A DNA stretch of 64,000 nt from FEN-1219 sp963728995. GTDB lineage: Bacteria; Pseudomonadota; Gammaproteobacteria; Steroidobacterales; Rariloculaceae. Below, one piece after another: positions 18,758 to 27,095 of this stretch. The first letter of the stretch is position 1. Each line of letters opens with the position of its first letter. The notes under the pieces were generated by a model that saw only the letters and a program-made list of their open reading frames with translations, made no database searches and was not told the origin of the DNA. The stretch is from the NCBI GenBank assembly GCA_963728995.1, contig CAVSMD010000008.1, forward strand, positions 72,747 to 136,746, read 5' to 3'. Made by a program: the position numbers and the translations under genes.

Positions 18758-20008
18758 TCATGCCGTCTCGAGCTTGGGCGGCCGATCGGCAATTTGCTGG
18801 AGCACGTGCTCGACGCGCTGGAAGACCTCGGCGAGCCGTGCCTCCTCGGGCAGCGTCGTGATCCTGAAGTGATCGCGATCCGGACCATTGAAGCTCGAGC
18901 CCGGCGCGACGAGCACATGTTGCTGCTCGAGCAGCTCCATGGCGAACTGCTCGTCGTCGAAGCTCGGCAGCTTCTGCTTGTCGATGCCGACGAAGGCGTA
19001 CATCGCGCCGCGCGGGGCCACGAGTGTCAGGAACCTGCTCTTCGCGACGCCTTCGATGATGGCCTGGCGCGACTGATAGAGGCGGCCGCCGGGGGAACAC
19101 AGCCGGCCGATGCTCTGGAAGCCGCCGAGCGCGGTTTGCACGGCCCATTGACCCGGCACGTTGCTGCACAACCGCAGGGCCGCGAGCAGATCGAGGGCCG
19201 TCATGTACCGTTCGGACCGATCGACGGCGCCGCTGAACGACACCCAGCCGACGCGGTACCCGCAAGCGCGATAGACCTTCGACAGCCCGCTGAAGGTGGC
19301 GCACAGCGTGTCGTGGCAGAGCGTCGCCATCGGCACGAACTCGGCGTCGTCGTAGAGCATCTGATCGTAGATCTCGTCGCTCATGACGACGAGGTTGTGC
19401 TGCTCGGCGATTCGCGCGATGGCCGCCAACCGCTCGCGGTCATAGACGGCGCCCGTCGGATTGTTCGGATTGATGACGACGATGGCGCGCGTCTTAAGCG
19501 TGATCAGCGCCTCGATGGCGTCCGGGTCCGGATTGAAGCCCTGCGCCTCGGGACATGGGTAATAGACCGGACGGCCCCCGTTCAACACCGTCGCTGCGGT
19601 CCACAGCGGATAGTCGGGGCTCGGGATCAGCACCTCGTCGCCTGGGTTCAGGAGGCCACGCAGCGTGAGGTCGATCAGCTCGCTGACGCCGTTGCCCATG
19701 AAAACGTGATCGGCCGTGACGGTCTGCACGCCGCGCGCCTGCTGCTGCATCACGACAGCCTCGCGGGCCGGGAAGATGCCTTTCTGGTTGCAGTAGGCCT
19801 CGGCCGACGGCAGGTTCTCGATCATCGCCAGCCGCATCGTCTCCGGCGTTCGGAGGCCGAACAGGCCGGGGTTGCCGATGTTCAGCGAAATGATCTCGTA
19901 GCCCTGGCGCTCGAGCTCGTGGGCGCGTCGGGCAAGCGTGCCGCGAATCTCATAGCGGACGTGTCGGAGCTTCGCGCTGACCTCGAACTCATGGGAATGG
20001 CGCAACAC
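18758..20008 (-). CDS. alaA: PLP-dependent aminotransferase, AlaA-like
   Basis: 416 residues, fold-type I aminotransferase. The PLP lysine is in FSGLSKVYRACGYRVGW, the cofactor motif NPNNPTGAVY is near residue 173, and SDEIYDQMLYD follows. The N-terminus KLRHVRYEIRGTLARRA and ISLNIGNPGLFG match the AlaA (YfbQ) group, which makes alanine from pyruvate and glutamate. A close relative with broader specificity cannot be excluded. It lies on the minus strand with sseA 89 bp upstream. Confidence 0.88.
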   Translation of the reverse strand: MLRHSHEFEVSAKLRHVRYEIRGTLARRAHELERQGYEIISLNIGNPGLFGLRTPETMRLAMIENLPSAEAYCNQKGIFPAREAVVMQQQARGVQTVTADHVFMGNGVSELIDLTLRGLLNPGDEVLIPSPDYPLWTAATVLNGGRPVYYPCPEAQGFNPDPDAIEALITLKTRAIVVINPNNPTGAVYDRERLAAIARIAEQHNLVVMSDEIYDQMLYDDAEFVPMATLCHDTLCATFSGLSKVYRACGYRVGWVSFSGAVDRSERYMTALDLLAALRLCSNVPGQWAVQTALGGFQSIGRLCSPGGRLYQSRQAIIEGVAKSRFLTLVAPRGAMYAFVGIDKQKLPSFDDEQFAMELLEQQHVLVAPGSSFNGPDRDHFRITTLPEEARLAEVFQRVEHVLQQIADRPPKLETA

Positions 20009-20097
20009 TTCAATATCCTGCGACGAAAACAGAGCCGTTACTTACCACGCCGCCGCGTGCGGGCCAAGGGCCGACATCGCAATCGCGGGCCGCTGAC

Positions 20098-20955
20098 TCA
20101 CGGGCTGGCCCCGCGGTTCACCGGCCGTTTCGGGTCGCGAATCCACTCGCTCCACGAGCCCGCGAACAGCTTGCCGTCGCCGAGACCGGCCACCGACATC
20201 GCCAGCAACAAATGGCATGCCGTGACGCCCGAGCCGCACATGGCGATCAGCTGCTGCGGTGGCCGGCCGGCCAGCAGGCCAAGCACGTCGCGCTCGAGGT
20301 CGGCCGCCGCGCGGAACGTGCCGTCGGCGTTGGCGTTGTGCGCGAACGGCCAGTTCACGGCGCCGGGCACGTGGCCGGCCACGGGATCGATGGGCTCTTG
20401 CTCACCGCGGTAGCGAGGCGCGGCGCGGACGTCCACGACGAGGTCGCCCGCGGCTTGGCAACGTTGCAGCGCCTCGGTCGTGACCACCGCGGCGGTCGCA
20501 ACGGCGGCCGGCGCCGGATAGCGCGTCGTGGGCCAGTTCGGCACCGCCGTCTCGATCGGCAATTGCGCGGCCTGCCAGGCGGCAAGGCCGCCGTCGAGCA
20601 CGCGGGCCTGCCGATGGCCGATCCAGCGCAGCAGCCACCACAAGCGGGCGGCGGTGGCGCTGCTGGCCTCGTCGTAGGCCACGACGGTGTCGGCGGGTGC
20701 GATGCCCCAATCGCCGAGCTTGGCCGCGAATGCGGCCGCATCCGGCAGCGGATGCCGCCCCTCGCTCGGTTGCGGTGTGCGGGACAGATCGCGGTCGAGG
20801 TCCGCATAGCGTGCGCCGGGGATGTGACCGCGCTCGTAGGCGGCGCGCCCGGCGGCGGGGTCTTGCAGGCTGAAACGACAGTCGACGACGACCCAGCCCG
20901 GCGTGCCGAGACGCTCGGCAAGCGTTCGCGAATCGATCAGGGGGTGTTGCGTCAT
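20098..20955 (-). CDS. sseA: 3-mercaptopyruvate sulfurtransferase
   Basis: 285 residues with two rhodanese domains. The C-terminal domain has the active-site loop CGSGVTA around residue 239. In this family CGSGVTA marks mercaptopyruvate sulfurtransferase, while thiosulfate sulfurtransferase has CRKGVTA. The linker and inactive N-terminal domain are seen in YERGHIPGARYADLDRDL. The enzyme moves sulfur from mercaptopyruvate to thiol acceptors. It lies between alaA and the peroxiredoxin gene, all on the minus strand, with no clear functional link. Confidence 0.92.
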   Translation of the reverse strand: MTQHPLIDSRTLAERLGTPGWVVVDCRFSLQDPAAGRAAYERGHIPGARYADLDRDLSRTPQPSEGRHPLPDAAAFAAKLGDWGIAPADTVVAYDEASSATAARLWWLLRWIGHRQARVLDGGLAAWQAAQLPIETAVPNWPTTRYPAPAAVATAAVVTTEALQRCQAAGDLVVDVRAAPRYRGEQEPIDPVAGHVPGAVNWPFAHNANADGTFRAAADLERDVLGLLAGRPPQQLIAMCGSGVTACHLLLAMSVAGLGDGKLFAGSWSEWIRDPKRPVNRGASP

Positions 20956-21017
20956 CGCCGCTCCGAGGGCCGAAGCCTACGGCGCGCGTGCGGTCACGGC
21001 CGGAAGCACGAGGCGCG

Positions 21018-21500
21018 CTACAGCTGTTTGAGCGCCGCCTCTGCGGAGCTCACGCCGAACTCACCCGGCGGCTCGATGTTCAGCGCTTTCACGACGCCAT
21101 CGTCGACGATGATCGAGAAGCGCTTGCTGCGCTTGCCCATGCCGAACTTGCTGGCGTCGAGCTCGAGGTCGAGCGCGCGCGCGTAGTCGCCATTGCCGTC
21201 GGCGAGCATCTCGACCTTGCCTGCGGCCTTGCCGGACTCCCCCCAGGCTTTCATCACGAACACGTCGTTGACGGCCATGCAGGCAACCGTATCGACGCCC
21301 TTGGCCTTGAGCTGCTCGAAGTTGGCGACGAAGCCCGGCAGGTGTTTGGCGGAGCACGTCGGCGTGAACGCGCCCGGCACGGAGAACAGCACCACCTTCT
21401 TGCCGTGAAACAGGTCATCCGTCGAGACGGGCTCGGGGCCGTTCGCGCCCATCCGAGTGAACTGGCCCTTGGGCATCTGGTCGCCAACTTTGATCGTCAT
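21018..21500 (-). CDS. Peroxiredoxin, Prx5-like
   Basis: 160 residues from the ATG at 21500. The frame is open to 21701 but that extension has no family features. The peroxidatic cysteine is Cys49 in VPGAFTPTCSAKHLPGF, the typical Prx5 motif. WGESGKAAGKVEMLADGNGD and FGMGKRSKRFSIIVDDGVV are also family sequences. It would reduce hydrogen and alkyl peroxides with glutathione, glutaredoxin or thioredoxin as reductant; there is no fused glutaredoxin domain. A consensus TATAAT lies 65 bp upstream on the same strand. Confidence 0.94.
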   Translation of the reverse strand: MTIKVGDQMPKGQFTRMGANGPEPVSTDDLFHGKKVVLFSVPGAFTPTCSAKHLPGFVANFEQLKAKGVDTVACMAVNDVFVMKAWGESGKAAGKVEMLADGNGDYARALDLELDASKFGMGKRSKRFSIIVDDGVVKALNIEPPGEFGVSSAEAALKQL

Positions 21501-21564
21501 GGTCCTTGTGCTCCTGCGGTGGGTCGGGAAAGGCTGCGCGCCCTCCGACCGAAGGCGCGTGCTC

Positions 21565-21593
21565 ATTATAGGTCGCCGCTCGCGATGTGATAG
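21565..21593 (-). promoter_or_regulatory. Probable promoter of the peroxiredoxin gene
   Basis: On the minus strand a perfect TATAAT covers 21570-21565. A weak -35-like CTATCA sits at 21593-21588, giving a 17-bp spacer. The start of transcription would be near 21558, leaving a leader of about 58 nt. A weak -35 beside a strong -10 would suit activator-dependent control (for example OxyR), but no OxyR site was identified. The other sequence between 21594 and 21724 shows nothing I can name. Confidence 0.45.
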
Positions 21594-21724
21594 CGCCGAT
21601 CGGTAGCGACGCACGGCGACGGACATGCGGACTCTTGTCGCGCCCGCGATCTTCATCCGGGTGCAGCGCTGCCCGCCGCTGGCCTGCCGATGCGTCGCCA
21701 CATGGTCTGCGGCCGCCTAAAGCG

Positions 21725-21754
21725 TTGACAGGCCTTGGGCTTTTCCGGGATGAT
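21725..21754 (+). promoter_or_regulatory. Promoter of the ilvC-ilvE-leuCDB operon
   Basis: A consensus TTGACA at 21725-21730 is followed after 18 bp by GATGAT at 21749-21754 (4 of 6 matches to TATAAT). Transcription would start near 21761, about 22 nt before the leader peptide ATG and about 180 nt before ilvC. The position immediately upstream of an attenuator supports it. Confidence 0.6.
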
Positions 21755-21782
21755 TTCCGTTCCAACTCTTGATAAGACTGAG

Positions 21783-21848
21783 ATGACGGCCATCCGCCTC
21801 ACCCTTACGGTAGTACTTCGCCGCAACAGGTGCGGGCGCTTGGCTTGA
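21783..21848 (+). CDS. ilvL: ilv leader peptide (attenuation)
   Basis: A 21-residue open frame, ATG 21783 to TGA 21846-21848: M-T-A-I-R-L-T-L-T-V-V-L-R-R-N-R-C-G-R-L-A. Codons 4-12 hold one Ile, three Leu and two Val. That density of branched-chain codons, directly before an intrinsic terminator and ilvC, is what classical ilv/leu attenuation needs. A ribosome stalled in codons 4-8 leaves 21829-21836 free to act as antiterminator. A ribosome that reaches the stop covers it. Its ribosome-binding site is weak (GATAAGACTGAG upstream). Confidence 0.8.
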   Translation: MTAIRLTLTVVLRRNRCGRLA

Positions 21849-21904
21849 CGACGAAGCCTCATTAGTGAAACCCCGCACCCGAAAGGCTTGCGGGGTTTTT
21901 TTTT
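21829..21904 (+). terminator. Attenuator: antiterminator and rho-independent terminator before ilvC
   Basis: The terminator stem pairs 21871-21877 (CCCCGCA) with 21889-21895 (TGCGGGG), with an inner CC-GAAA-GG loop, and is followed by nine T at 21896-21904. Bases 21829-21836 (GGTGCGGG) are exactly complementary to 21872-21879 (CCCGCACC). An 8-bp antiterminator helix is therefore possible and excludes the terminator. The antiterminator strand lies inside the last third of the ilvL frame, so leader translation can choose between the two folds. Confidence 0.85.
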
Positions 21905-21943
21905 CCGGGCACTCGAGTTTCGAGGATTAGAAGAGGTAGAGCG

Positions 21944-22930
21944 ATGCAGTTGTTTGTGGAATCCGACGTCGACGCGGGTGCGCTCCGCGGCGAGAAGATC
22001 GCGGTGCTCGGATATGGCAGTCAAGGACGCGCGCATGCGATGAATCTGCGCGACTCGGGCTACGAAGTCGTGATCGGTCTGCGCCCCGATGGCAAGACCA
22101 CGCCGAAAGCGGAGCGCGACGGCTTCACGGTCAAAGCGCCCGTGGACGCCGTCAAAGGCGCCGGGCTCGTGGCGTTTCTCGCACCGGATCTCGCCCAGGC
22201 GCAGCTCTATAAGGACATCGAGCCGAACCTGAAGAACGGGGCCACACTGCTGTTCGCCCACGGCTTCAACATCCATTACAAGCTGATTCAGCCGCGAGCC
22301 GATCTCGACGTCGTGCTGATCGCGCCGAAGGGGCCCGGGGATCTCGTGCGGCGGCAATACGAGCAGGGTCGCGGCGTGCCGTGTCTCATGGCCGTGGCAC
22401 AGGACGCGGGCGGCAAAGCCCAGGCGCGCGCCCTCGCCTACGCGCACGGCATCGGCGGCACGCGCGGCGGCGTGCTTGCGACTACGTTCGGCGAGGAAAC
22501 CGAGACGGATTTGTTCGGCGAGCAGGCCGTGCTGTGCGGCGGTGCGACGGAGCTGATCGTGCGCGGCTTCGAAACGCTCGTCGAGGCGGGCTATCAACCC
22601 GAGGTGGCCTACTTCGAATGCATGCACGAGATGAAGCTCATCGTGGATCTGCTGCACGAGGGCGGCCTGAAGAAGATGCATCAGTTCGTGAGCGACACGG
22701 CCAAGTATGGCGATCTGACGCGCGGGCCGCGGATCATCGACGCGCACGTCCGCGACAACATGAAGCAGGTCCTGAAGGAAGTTCAGGACGGCACGTTCGC
22801 TAAACAGTGGATCGAAGAGAACAAGACCGGCCAGAAGAACTACAAGCGGCTCATGCAGGAAGACCTCGACCAACGCATCGAGAAAGTAGGCAAGGAATTG
22901 CGTGGCCGCATGAGCTGGCTGCAAGAGTGA
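21944..22930 (+). CDS. ilvC: Ketol-acid reductoisomerase (class I)
   Basis: 328 residues, the length of the short class I enzyme rather than the long enterobacterial class II. It isomerises and reduces acetolactate or acetohydroxybutyrate with NADPH in valine and isoleucine synthesis. The Rossmann motif is VLGYGSQGRAHAMNLRDSG (residues about 21-39). Magnesium-site sequences GEETETDLFGEQAVLCGG and YFECMHEMKLIVDLLHEGG carry the conserved Asp and Glu. An AGAGG ribosome-binding site lies 9 nt before the ATG. It is the first gene after the attenuator. Confidence 0.97.
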   Translation: MQLFVESDVDAGALRGEKIAVLGYGSQGRAHAMNLRDSGYEVVIGLRPDGKTTPKAERDGFTVKAPVDAVKGAGLVAFLAPDLAQAQLYKDIEPNLKNGATLLFAHGFNIHYKLIQPRADLDVVLIAPKGPGDLVRRQYEQGRGVPCLMAVAQDAGGKAQARALAYAHGIGGTRGGVLATTFGEETETDLFGEQAVLCGGATELIVRGFETLVEAGYQPEVAYFECMHEMKLIVDLLHEGGLKKMHQFVSDTAKYGDLTRGPRIIDAHVRDNMKQVLKEVQDGTFAKQWIEENKTGQKNYKRLMQEDLDQRIEKVGKELRGRMSWLQE

Positions 22931-22982
22931 CCGATCGATCGCGGTGAACGATTAGCACGAGAAGACTGCCCAGGAGCAGACG

Positions 22983-23951
22983 ATGCCCCTCAAGACGAGC
23001 AAGTACATCTGGCACGAAGGCAAGCTTACGCCCTGGGAGCAGGCCACCGTCCACGTGTTGAGTCATGCCCTGCACTACGGCTCGTCCGTATTCGAAGGCA
23101 TTCGCGTGTACGGTACGCCGAAGGGTGCCGTGGGCTTTCGGCTCACGGACCATATTCGCCGGCTGTTTCACTCCGCAAAGATCTATCGCATGAAGATCCC
23201 GTTCACGAACGAGGCGCTCGTCGGCGCATGCCGCGACGTCGTCCGCGAGAACGATCTGCTGCAAGGCGCCTACATCAGGCCGATTGCCTACCGCGGCTAT
23301 GGCGAGATGGGCGTTGCCGGCAACATCGAGCAGCCGGCGTGCGTCTCGATCGCGGCGTGGCAATGGGGCTCCTACCTCGGCGAGCATGGCCTCGAGCAGG
23401 GCGTCGATGTTTGCGTCTCGTCGTGGCAGCGCGTCGCGCCGAATACGGTGCCCGCGCTGGCCAAGGCCGGCGGCAACTATCTGTCGAGCGCGCTCGTGAC
23501 GCTCGAGGCGCGCCGTCTCGGCTTCACCGAGGGCCTCGCGCTGAACACGGCCGGGTTCGTCAGCGAAGGCGCCGGCGAGAACGTGTTCATCGTCCAGCAC
23601 GGCACGCTGTACACCCCGCCCGTCGCGGCGTCGATCCTGTCCGGCCTCACCCGCGACAGCGTGATCAAGCTCGCGCGCTCGGCAGGGCTCGAGGTCGTGG
23701 AGCAGAACATTCCGCGCGAGCTCCTGTACATCGCCGACGAGGTGTTCCTGACGGGAACCGCGGCCGAGGTCACGCCCGTGCGCTCGGTCGATAAGATCCC
23801 GGTCGGTGAAGGCAAGCGCGGTCCGATCACGGAGCGTCTGCAGAAGCTGTTCTTCGGCCTGTTCGACGGCAGCACGGCGGATCGCTTCGGCTGGCTCGAG
23901 CCGATCGTCGAACCGAGCGCGGCGCGCATCGAGCGGCCCAAGGCCGTCTGA
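22983..23951 (+). CDS. ilvE: Branched-chain amino acid aminotransferase
   Basis: 322 residues, fold-type IV PLP enzyme. It carries out the last transamination to valine, leucine and isoleucine. The PLP lysine is in PALAKAGGNYLSSALV. The N-terminal ALHYGSSVFEGIRVYGTPKG and the cofactor site SEGAGENVFIVQHG are BCAT signatures, as is the C-terminal FLTGTAAEVTPVRSVD. It follows ilvC by 52 bp in the same operon, with an AGGAG ribosome-binding site. Confidence 0.96.
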   Translation: MPLKTSKYIWHEGKLTPWEQATVHVLSHALHYGSSVFEGIRVYGTPKGAVGFRLTDHIRRLFHSAKIYRMKIPFTNEALVGACRDVVRENDLLQGAYIRPIAYRGYGEMGVAGNIEQPACVSIAAWQWGSYLGEHGLEQGVDVCVSSWQRVAPNTVPALAKAGGNYLSSALVTLEARRLGFTEGLALNTAGFVSEGAGENVFIVQHGTLYTPPVAASILSGLTRDSVIKLARSAGLEVVEQNIPRELLYIADEVFLTGTAAEVTPVRSVDKIPVGEGKRGPITERLQKLFFGLFDGSTADRFGWLEPIVEPSAARIERPKAV

Positions 23952-23956
23952 GTCCC

Positions 23957-25357
23957 ATGGCCGCCTCACTATTCGAGAAGATCTGGGCGTCGCACGTCGT
24001 CACACCGGAGACGGACGATACGCCGGCCGTCCTATACGTCGACCTGCATTTGCTCCACGAGGTGACGACGCCGCAAGCGTTCGATCTCCTGCGGTCCAGA
24101 GGCTTGCCGGTCCGCTGTCCGGACAAATGTCTCGCGACGCTCGATCACTCGACGCCGACGGTGCCGGTCACGAGCCTCAGGGATCTCGAGGTCGTCAGCG
24201 AGCCCTCGGCGGCCAAGCAGGTGCGCCAGATGGAGCGCAACTGCCAGGATTTCGGCATCGAGCTGCGCGGCTTCGGCAGCCGCGACCGAGGGATCGTCCA
24301 CGTCATGGGCCCCGAGCTCGGCGCAACGCAGCCGGGCTCGACGATCGTGTGCGGCGATTCACACACGAGCACGCATGGCGCGTTCGGTGCCCTCGCCTTC
24401 GGCATTGGCACCACCGAGGTCGGGCACGTGCTCGCGACGCAGTGTCTGTTGCAGCGCAAGCCCAAGAATCTGGCGATCACCGTGGACGGCACGTTGCCGC
24501 CGGACGTGACGGCCAAGGACCTGATCCTGAGCATCATCGGCACGATCGGGGTCGGCGGCGGCACGGGCCACGTCATCGAGTACCGCGGTCGCGCGATTGG
24601 CGCCCTCTCCATGGAGGAGCGCATGACCGTGTGCAACATGTCGATCGAGGCCGGTGCGCGCGCCGGCATGATCGCGCCCGACGACACCACGTATCAGTAC
24701 ATGGCCGGTAGGCCGCTTGCGCCGCAAGGCAGTGAATGGGATGCGGCGTTGGCCTGGTGGCGACAGCTGCCGAGCGATCCGGAGGCGCACTTCGACCAAG
24801 AGATCAGGATCGACGGCTCGAAGCTGCGCCCCATGGTCACGTTCGGCACGAACCCCGGCATGGTCATCCCGATCGACGCCAGCGTTCCCGACGACGACGA
24901 TCCGGCGTTTCGCAAGGCGCTGGCTTACATGCAGCTCGAGGCCGGCAAGCCTCTGCTCGGGGCTCCGGTGGACGTGGTATTCATCGGCTCCTGCACGAAC
25001 GGCCGTTTGAGCGATATCCGCGCGGCCGCGCAGATCTTGCGCGGCCGCCACGTCGCCGAGCGGGTCCGGCTCCTCGTCGTTCCCGGCTCCGCCGCCGTGA
25101 AGCGCCAGGCCGAAGCCGAGGGGCTCGATGAGATCGTGCGCGCCGCCGGCGGCGAATGGCGCGAGCCGGGCTGCTCGATGTGCATCGGTATGAACGGCGA
25201 TACCGTACCGCGCGGCAAGCTGTCCGTCAGCACGAGCAACAGGAATTTCGAGGGCCGCCAAGGCACGGGCGCGCGCACCGTCCTCGCGAGCCCCGTCACC
25301 GCGGCCGCCGCGGCGGTGAACGGGGTGATCAGCGATCCACGCGAGCTCGTGAGCTGA
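23957..25357 (+). CDS. leuC: 3-isopropylmalate dehydratase large subunit
   Basis: 466 residues. With LeuD it isomerises 2- to 3-isopropylmalate in leucine synthesis. The [4Fe-4S] ligands are one Cys in IGSCTNGRLSDIRAA and two in GCSMCIGMNGD, as in aconitases. GDSHTSTHGAFGALAFGIG is the family substrate motif. It starts 5 bp after ilvE and ends 1 bp before leuD. Confidence 0.97.
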   Translation: MAASLFEKIWASHVVTPETDDTPAVLYVDLHLLHEVTTPQAFDLLRSRGLPVRCPDKCLATLDHSTPTVPVTSLRDLEVVSEPSAAKQVRQMERNCQDFGIELRGFGSRDRGIVHVMGPELGATQPGSTIVCGDSHTSTHGAFGALAFGIGTTEVGHVLATQCLLQRKPKNLAITVDGTLPPDVTAKDLILSIIGTIGVGGGTGHVIEYRGRAIGALSMEERMTVCNMSIEAGARAGMIAPDDTTYQYMAGRPLAPQGSEWDAALAWWRQLPSDPEAHFDQEIRIDGSKLRPMVTFGTNPGMVIPIDASVPDDDDPAFRKALAYMQLEAGKPLLGAPVDVVFIGSCTNGRLSDIRAAAQILRGRHVAERVRLLVVPGSAAVKRQAEAEGLDEIVRAAGGEWREPGCSMCIGMNGDTVPRGKLSVSTSNRNFEGRQGTGARTVLASPVTAAAAAVNGVISDPRELVS

Positions 25358-25358
25358 C

Positions 25359-25931
25359 ATGGAACCGGTCAAGCAAATCGTCTCGAGGACCGTCGTGCTG
25401 CCGAACGACGACATCGACACGGACCAGATCATCCCGGCGCGCTTTCTGACGACGACCACGAAAGAAGGTCTCGGACGGAACCTGTTCGCGGACTGGCGGT
25501 ATTCGAAGGACGGGCGCGAGCGCACGGAGTTCGTGCTGAATCGCCCCGAGAGTCGCGGGGCCGCGGTGCTCGTCGGCGGCAACAACTTCGGCTGCGGATC
25601 GTCGCGCGAGCACGCGCCGTGGGCCCTGCTCGACTTCGGCATTCGCGTCGTCGTCAGCACCGCGATCGCGGACATCTTCCGGAGCAACTCGCTGAAGAAT
25701 GGCCTGGTTCCCGTGATCGTCGACGTTGCGACTCATCGCTGGCTGATCGAGCATCCCGGAGTCGAGGTGAAGATCGACGTCCCGAGCGCCACGATCGAGG
25801 TCGACGGCAAGAGCGTCGCGTTCCCGATCGATCGATTCTCGCGCTTCTGCCTCGTGAACGGCATCGATCAGCTCGGCTACTTGCTCGAGCAAGACGCCGC
25901 GATCACGGGTTACGAGCAGGCGCACGCATGA
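25359..25931 (+). CDS. leuD: 3-isopropylmalate dehydratase small subunit
   Basis: 190 residues, the swivel-domain subunit that works with LeuC. NDDIDTDQIIPARFL near the N-terminus and NNFGCGSSREHAPWAL in the middle are the diagnostic motifs. The length suits the two-subunit bacterial enzyme. It overlaps leuB by 4 bp (ATGA). Confidence 0.97.
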   Translation: MEPVKQIVSRTVVLPNDDIDTDQIIPARFLTTTTKEGLGRNLFADWRYSKDGRERTEFVLNRPESRGAAVLVGGNNFGCGSSREHAPWALLDFGIRVVVSTAIADIFRSNSLKNGLVPVIVDVATHRWLIEHPGVEVKIDVPSATIEVDGKSVAFPIDRFSRFCLVNGIDQLGYLLEQDAAITGYEQAHA

Positions 25932-27001
25932 GCCGGCGGATCGTCGTGCTCGCCGGGGACGGCGTGGGCCCCGAGGTCACGGCCGAGGCGGTGCGCGTGC
26001 TGAAGAGCGTGTCGGCGAAGGACGGCCTCGGTCTCGAGTTCGAGGACGCACTGATCGGCGGCGCCGCGTACGATGCGGCCGGCTCGCCGCTACCGGAGGC
26101 GACCGTCGCGGCTTGCAAGTCGTCCGCCGGCATCCTGCTCGGTGCCGTCGGCGGCCCGAAGTGGGCCGATATTCCGGTGCAGCACCGTCCCGAGCAGGGG
26201 CTGCTCGCGATCCGCAAGGTCCTCGGCTTATTCGCGAACCTGCGGCCCGTCACGACGGTGCCCGAGCTGGCCGCGGCTTCGCCCTTGAAAGCCGAGAAGC
26301 TCGCAGGCGTCAACATCATGGTGATCCGCGAGCTCACGGGCGGAATCTATTTCGGCAAGCGCAGCCGCACGGCCGATGCCGCGTTCGATACCTGCGAGTA
26401 CACGACGGTCGAGATCGAGCGCGTCTGCCGGGTCGCCGGCCGGCTCGCCATGACGCGCCGTCGCAAGGTGACGTCCGTGGACAAGGCCAACGTGCTCGAT
26501 ACGTCGCGACTCTGGCGCGACGTGGCCACGCGGGTGTTCCGCACGGAATTTCCGCAGCTGACCGTCGAGCACCTGCTCGTCGACGCGGCCGCCATGCATC
26601 TGCTGAGCCGACCCGTGGATTTCGATGTGCTGGTCACGGAGAACATGTTCGGCGACATCCTGACGGACGAGGCGTCGATGCTGGCCGGCTCGATGGGCCT
26701 CTTGCCGTCGGCGTCCCTCGGTGCAGACGACGGCCCGGGGCTGTATGAGCCGATTCACGGCTCGGCGCCGGACATCGCCGGCCAGGGCGTGGCAAATCCC
26801 TGCGGCACGATCCTCAGCACCGCGCTGATGCTGCGCTATAGCTGCGGCGCGGAAGGCTCGGCCCGGCGCGTGGAGGCGGCCGTGGGGGGCGCCCTGCGCT
26901 CCGGCGCGCGGACGCGGGACATCGCGGCCCCCGGCGCGCGCGAGTGGCTCGGCACGACGGCGTTCGCCGACGTGGTCCTGCGCCACCTGGCGGCACACTA
27001 G
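25928..27001 (+). CDS. leuB: 3-isopropylmalate dehydrogenase
   Basis: 357 residues from the ATG at 25928. The frame is open further upstream inside leuD, but the family N-terminus RRIVVLAGDGVGPEVTAEAV begins here. The enzyme oxidises and decarboxylates 3-isopropylmalate with NAD+. LTGGIYFGKR, VTENMFGDILTDEASML and YEPIHGSAPDIAGQGVANP are the substrate, metal and cofactor motifs. It is the last gene of the operon. leuA, ilvBN or ilvGM are not in the window; ilvD is at 37997. Confidence 0.97.
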   Translation: MSRRIVVLAGDGVGPEVTAEAVRVLKSVSAKDGLGLEFEDALIGGAAYDAAGSPLPEATVAACKSSAGILLGAVGGPKWADIPVQHRPEQGLLAIRKVLGLFANLRPVTTVPELAAASPLKAEKLAGVNIMVIRELTGGIYFGKRSRTADAAFDTCEYTTVEIERVCRVAGRLAMTRRRKVTSVDKANVLDTSRLWRDVATRVFRTEFPQLTVEHLLVDAAAMHLLSRPVDFDVLVTENMFGDILTDEASMLAGSMGLLPSASLGADDGPGLYEPIHGSAPDIAGQGVANPCGTILSTALMLRYSCGAEGSARRVEAAVGGALRSGARTRDIAAPGAREWLGTTAFADVVLRHLAAH

Positions 27002-27010
27002 CCCCCGCTC

Positions 27011-27071
27011 TTGACGAGGCATGGCGATCGTCGTAATGTACTAGCGCGCTGTTACATTAGCGCATTAACAT
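27011..27071 (+). promoter_or_regulatory. Promoter with operator-like palindrome upstream of trpR-like gene and his operon
   Basis: TTGACG at 27011-27016 and TAATGT at 27034-27039 form a plausible promoter with a 17-bp spacer. A 26-bp imperfect palindrome, 27034-27059, covers the -10: arms TAATGTA and TACATTA around a central AGCGCGCT (27043-27050). Its left half reads TGTACTAG, the half-site sequence of enterobacterial trp operators such as that of aroH. TAGCGC is repeated 16 bp downstream (27042 and 27058), with TTACAT/TTAACAT following each copy. Binding by the TrpR-like product encoded just downstream would block this promoter. Confidence 0.6.
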
Positions 27072-27095
27072 AGTGGCACGCGGACGAGGCAGAGT

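Noticed and set aside
18794..20413. 539-codon plus-strand open frame
   Set aside because: Exact shadow of alaA and the end of sseA in another frame.
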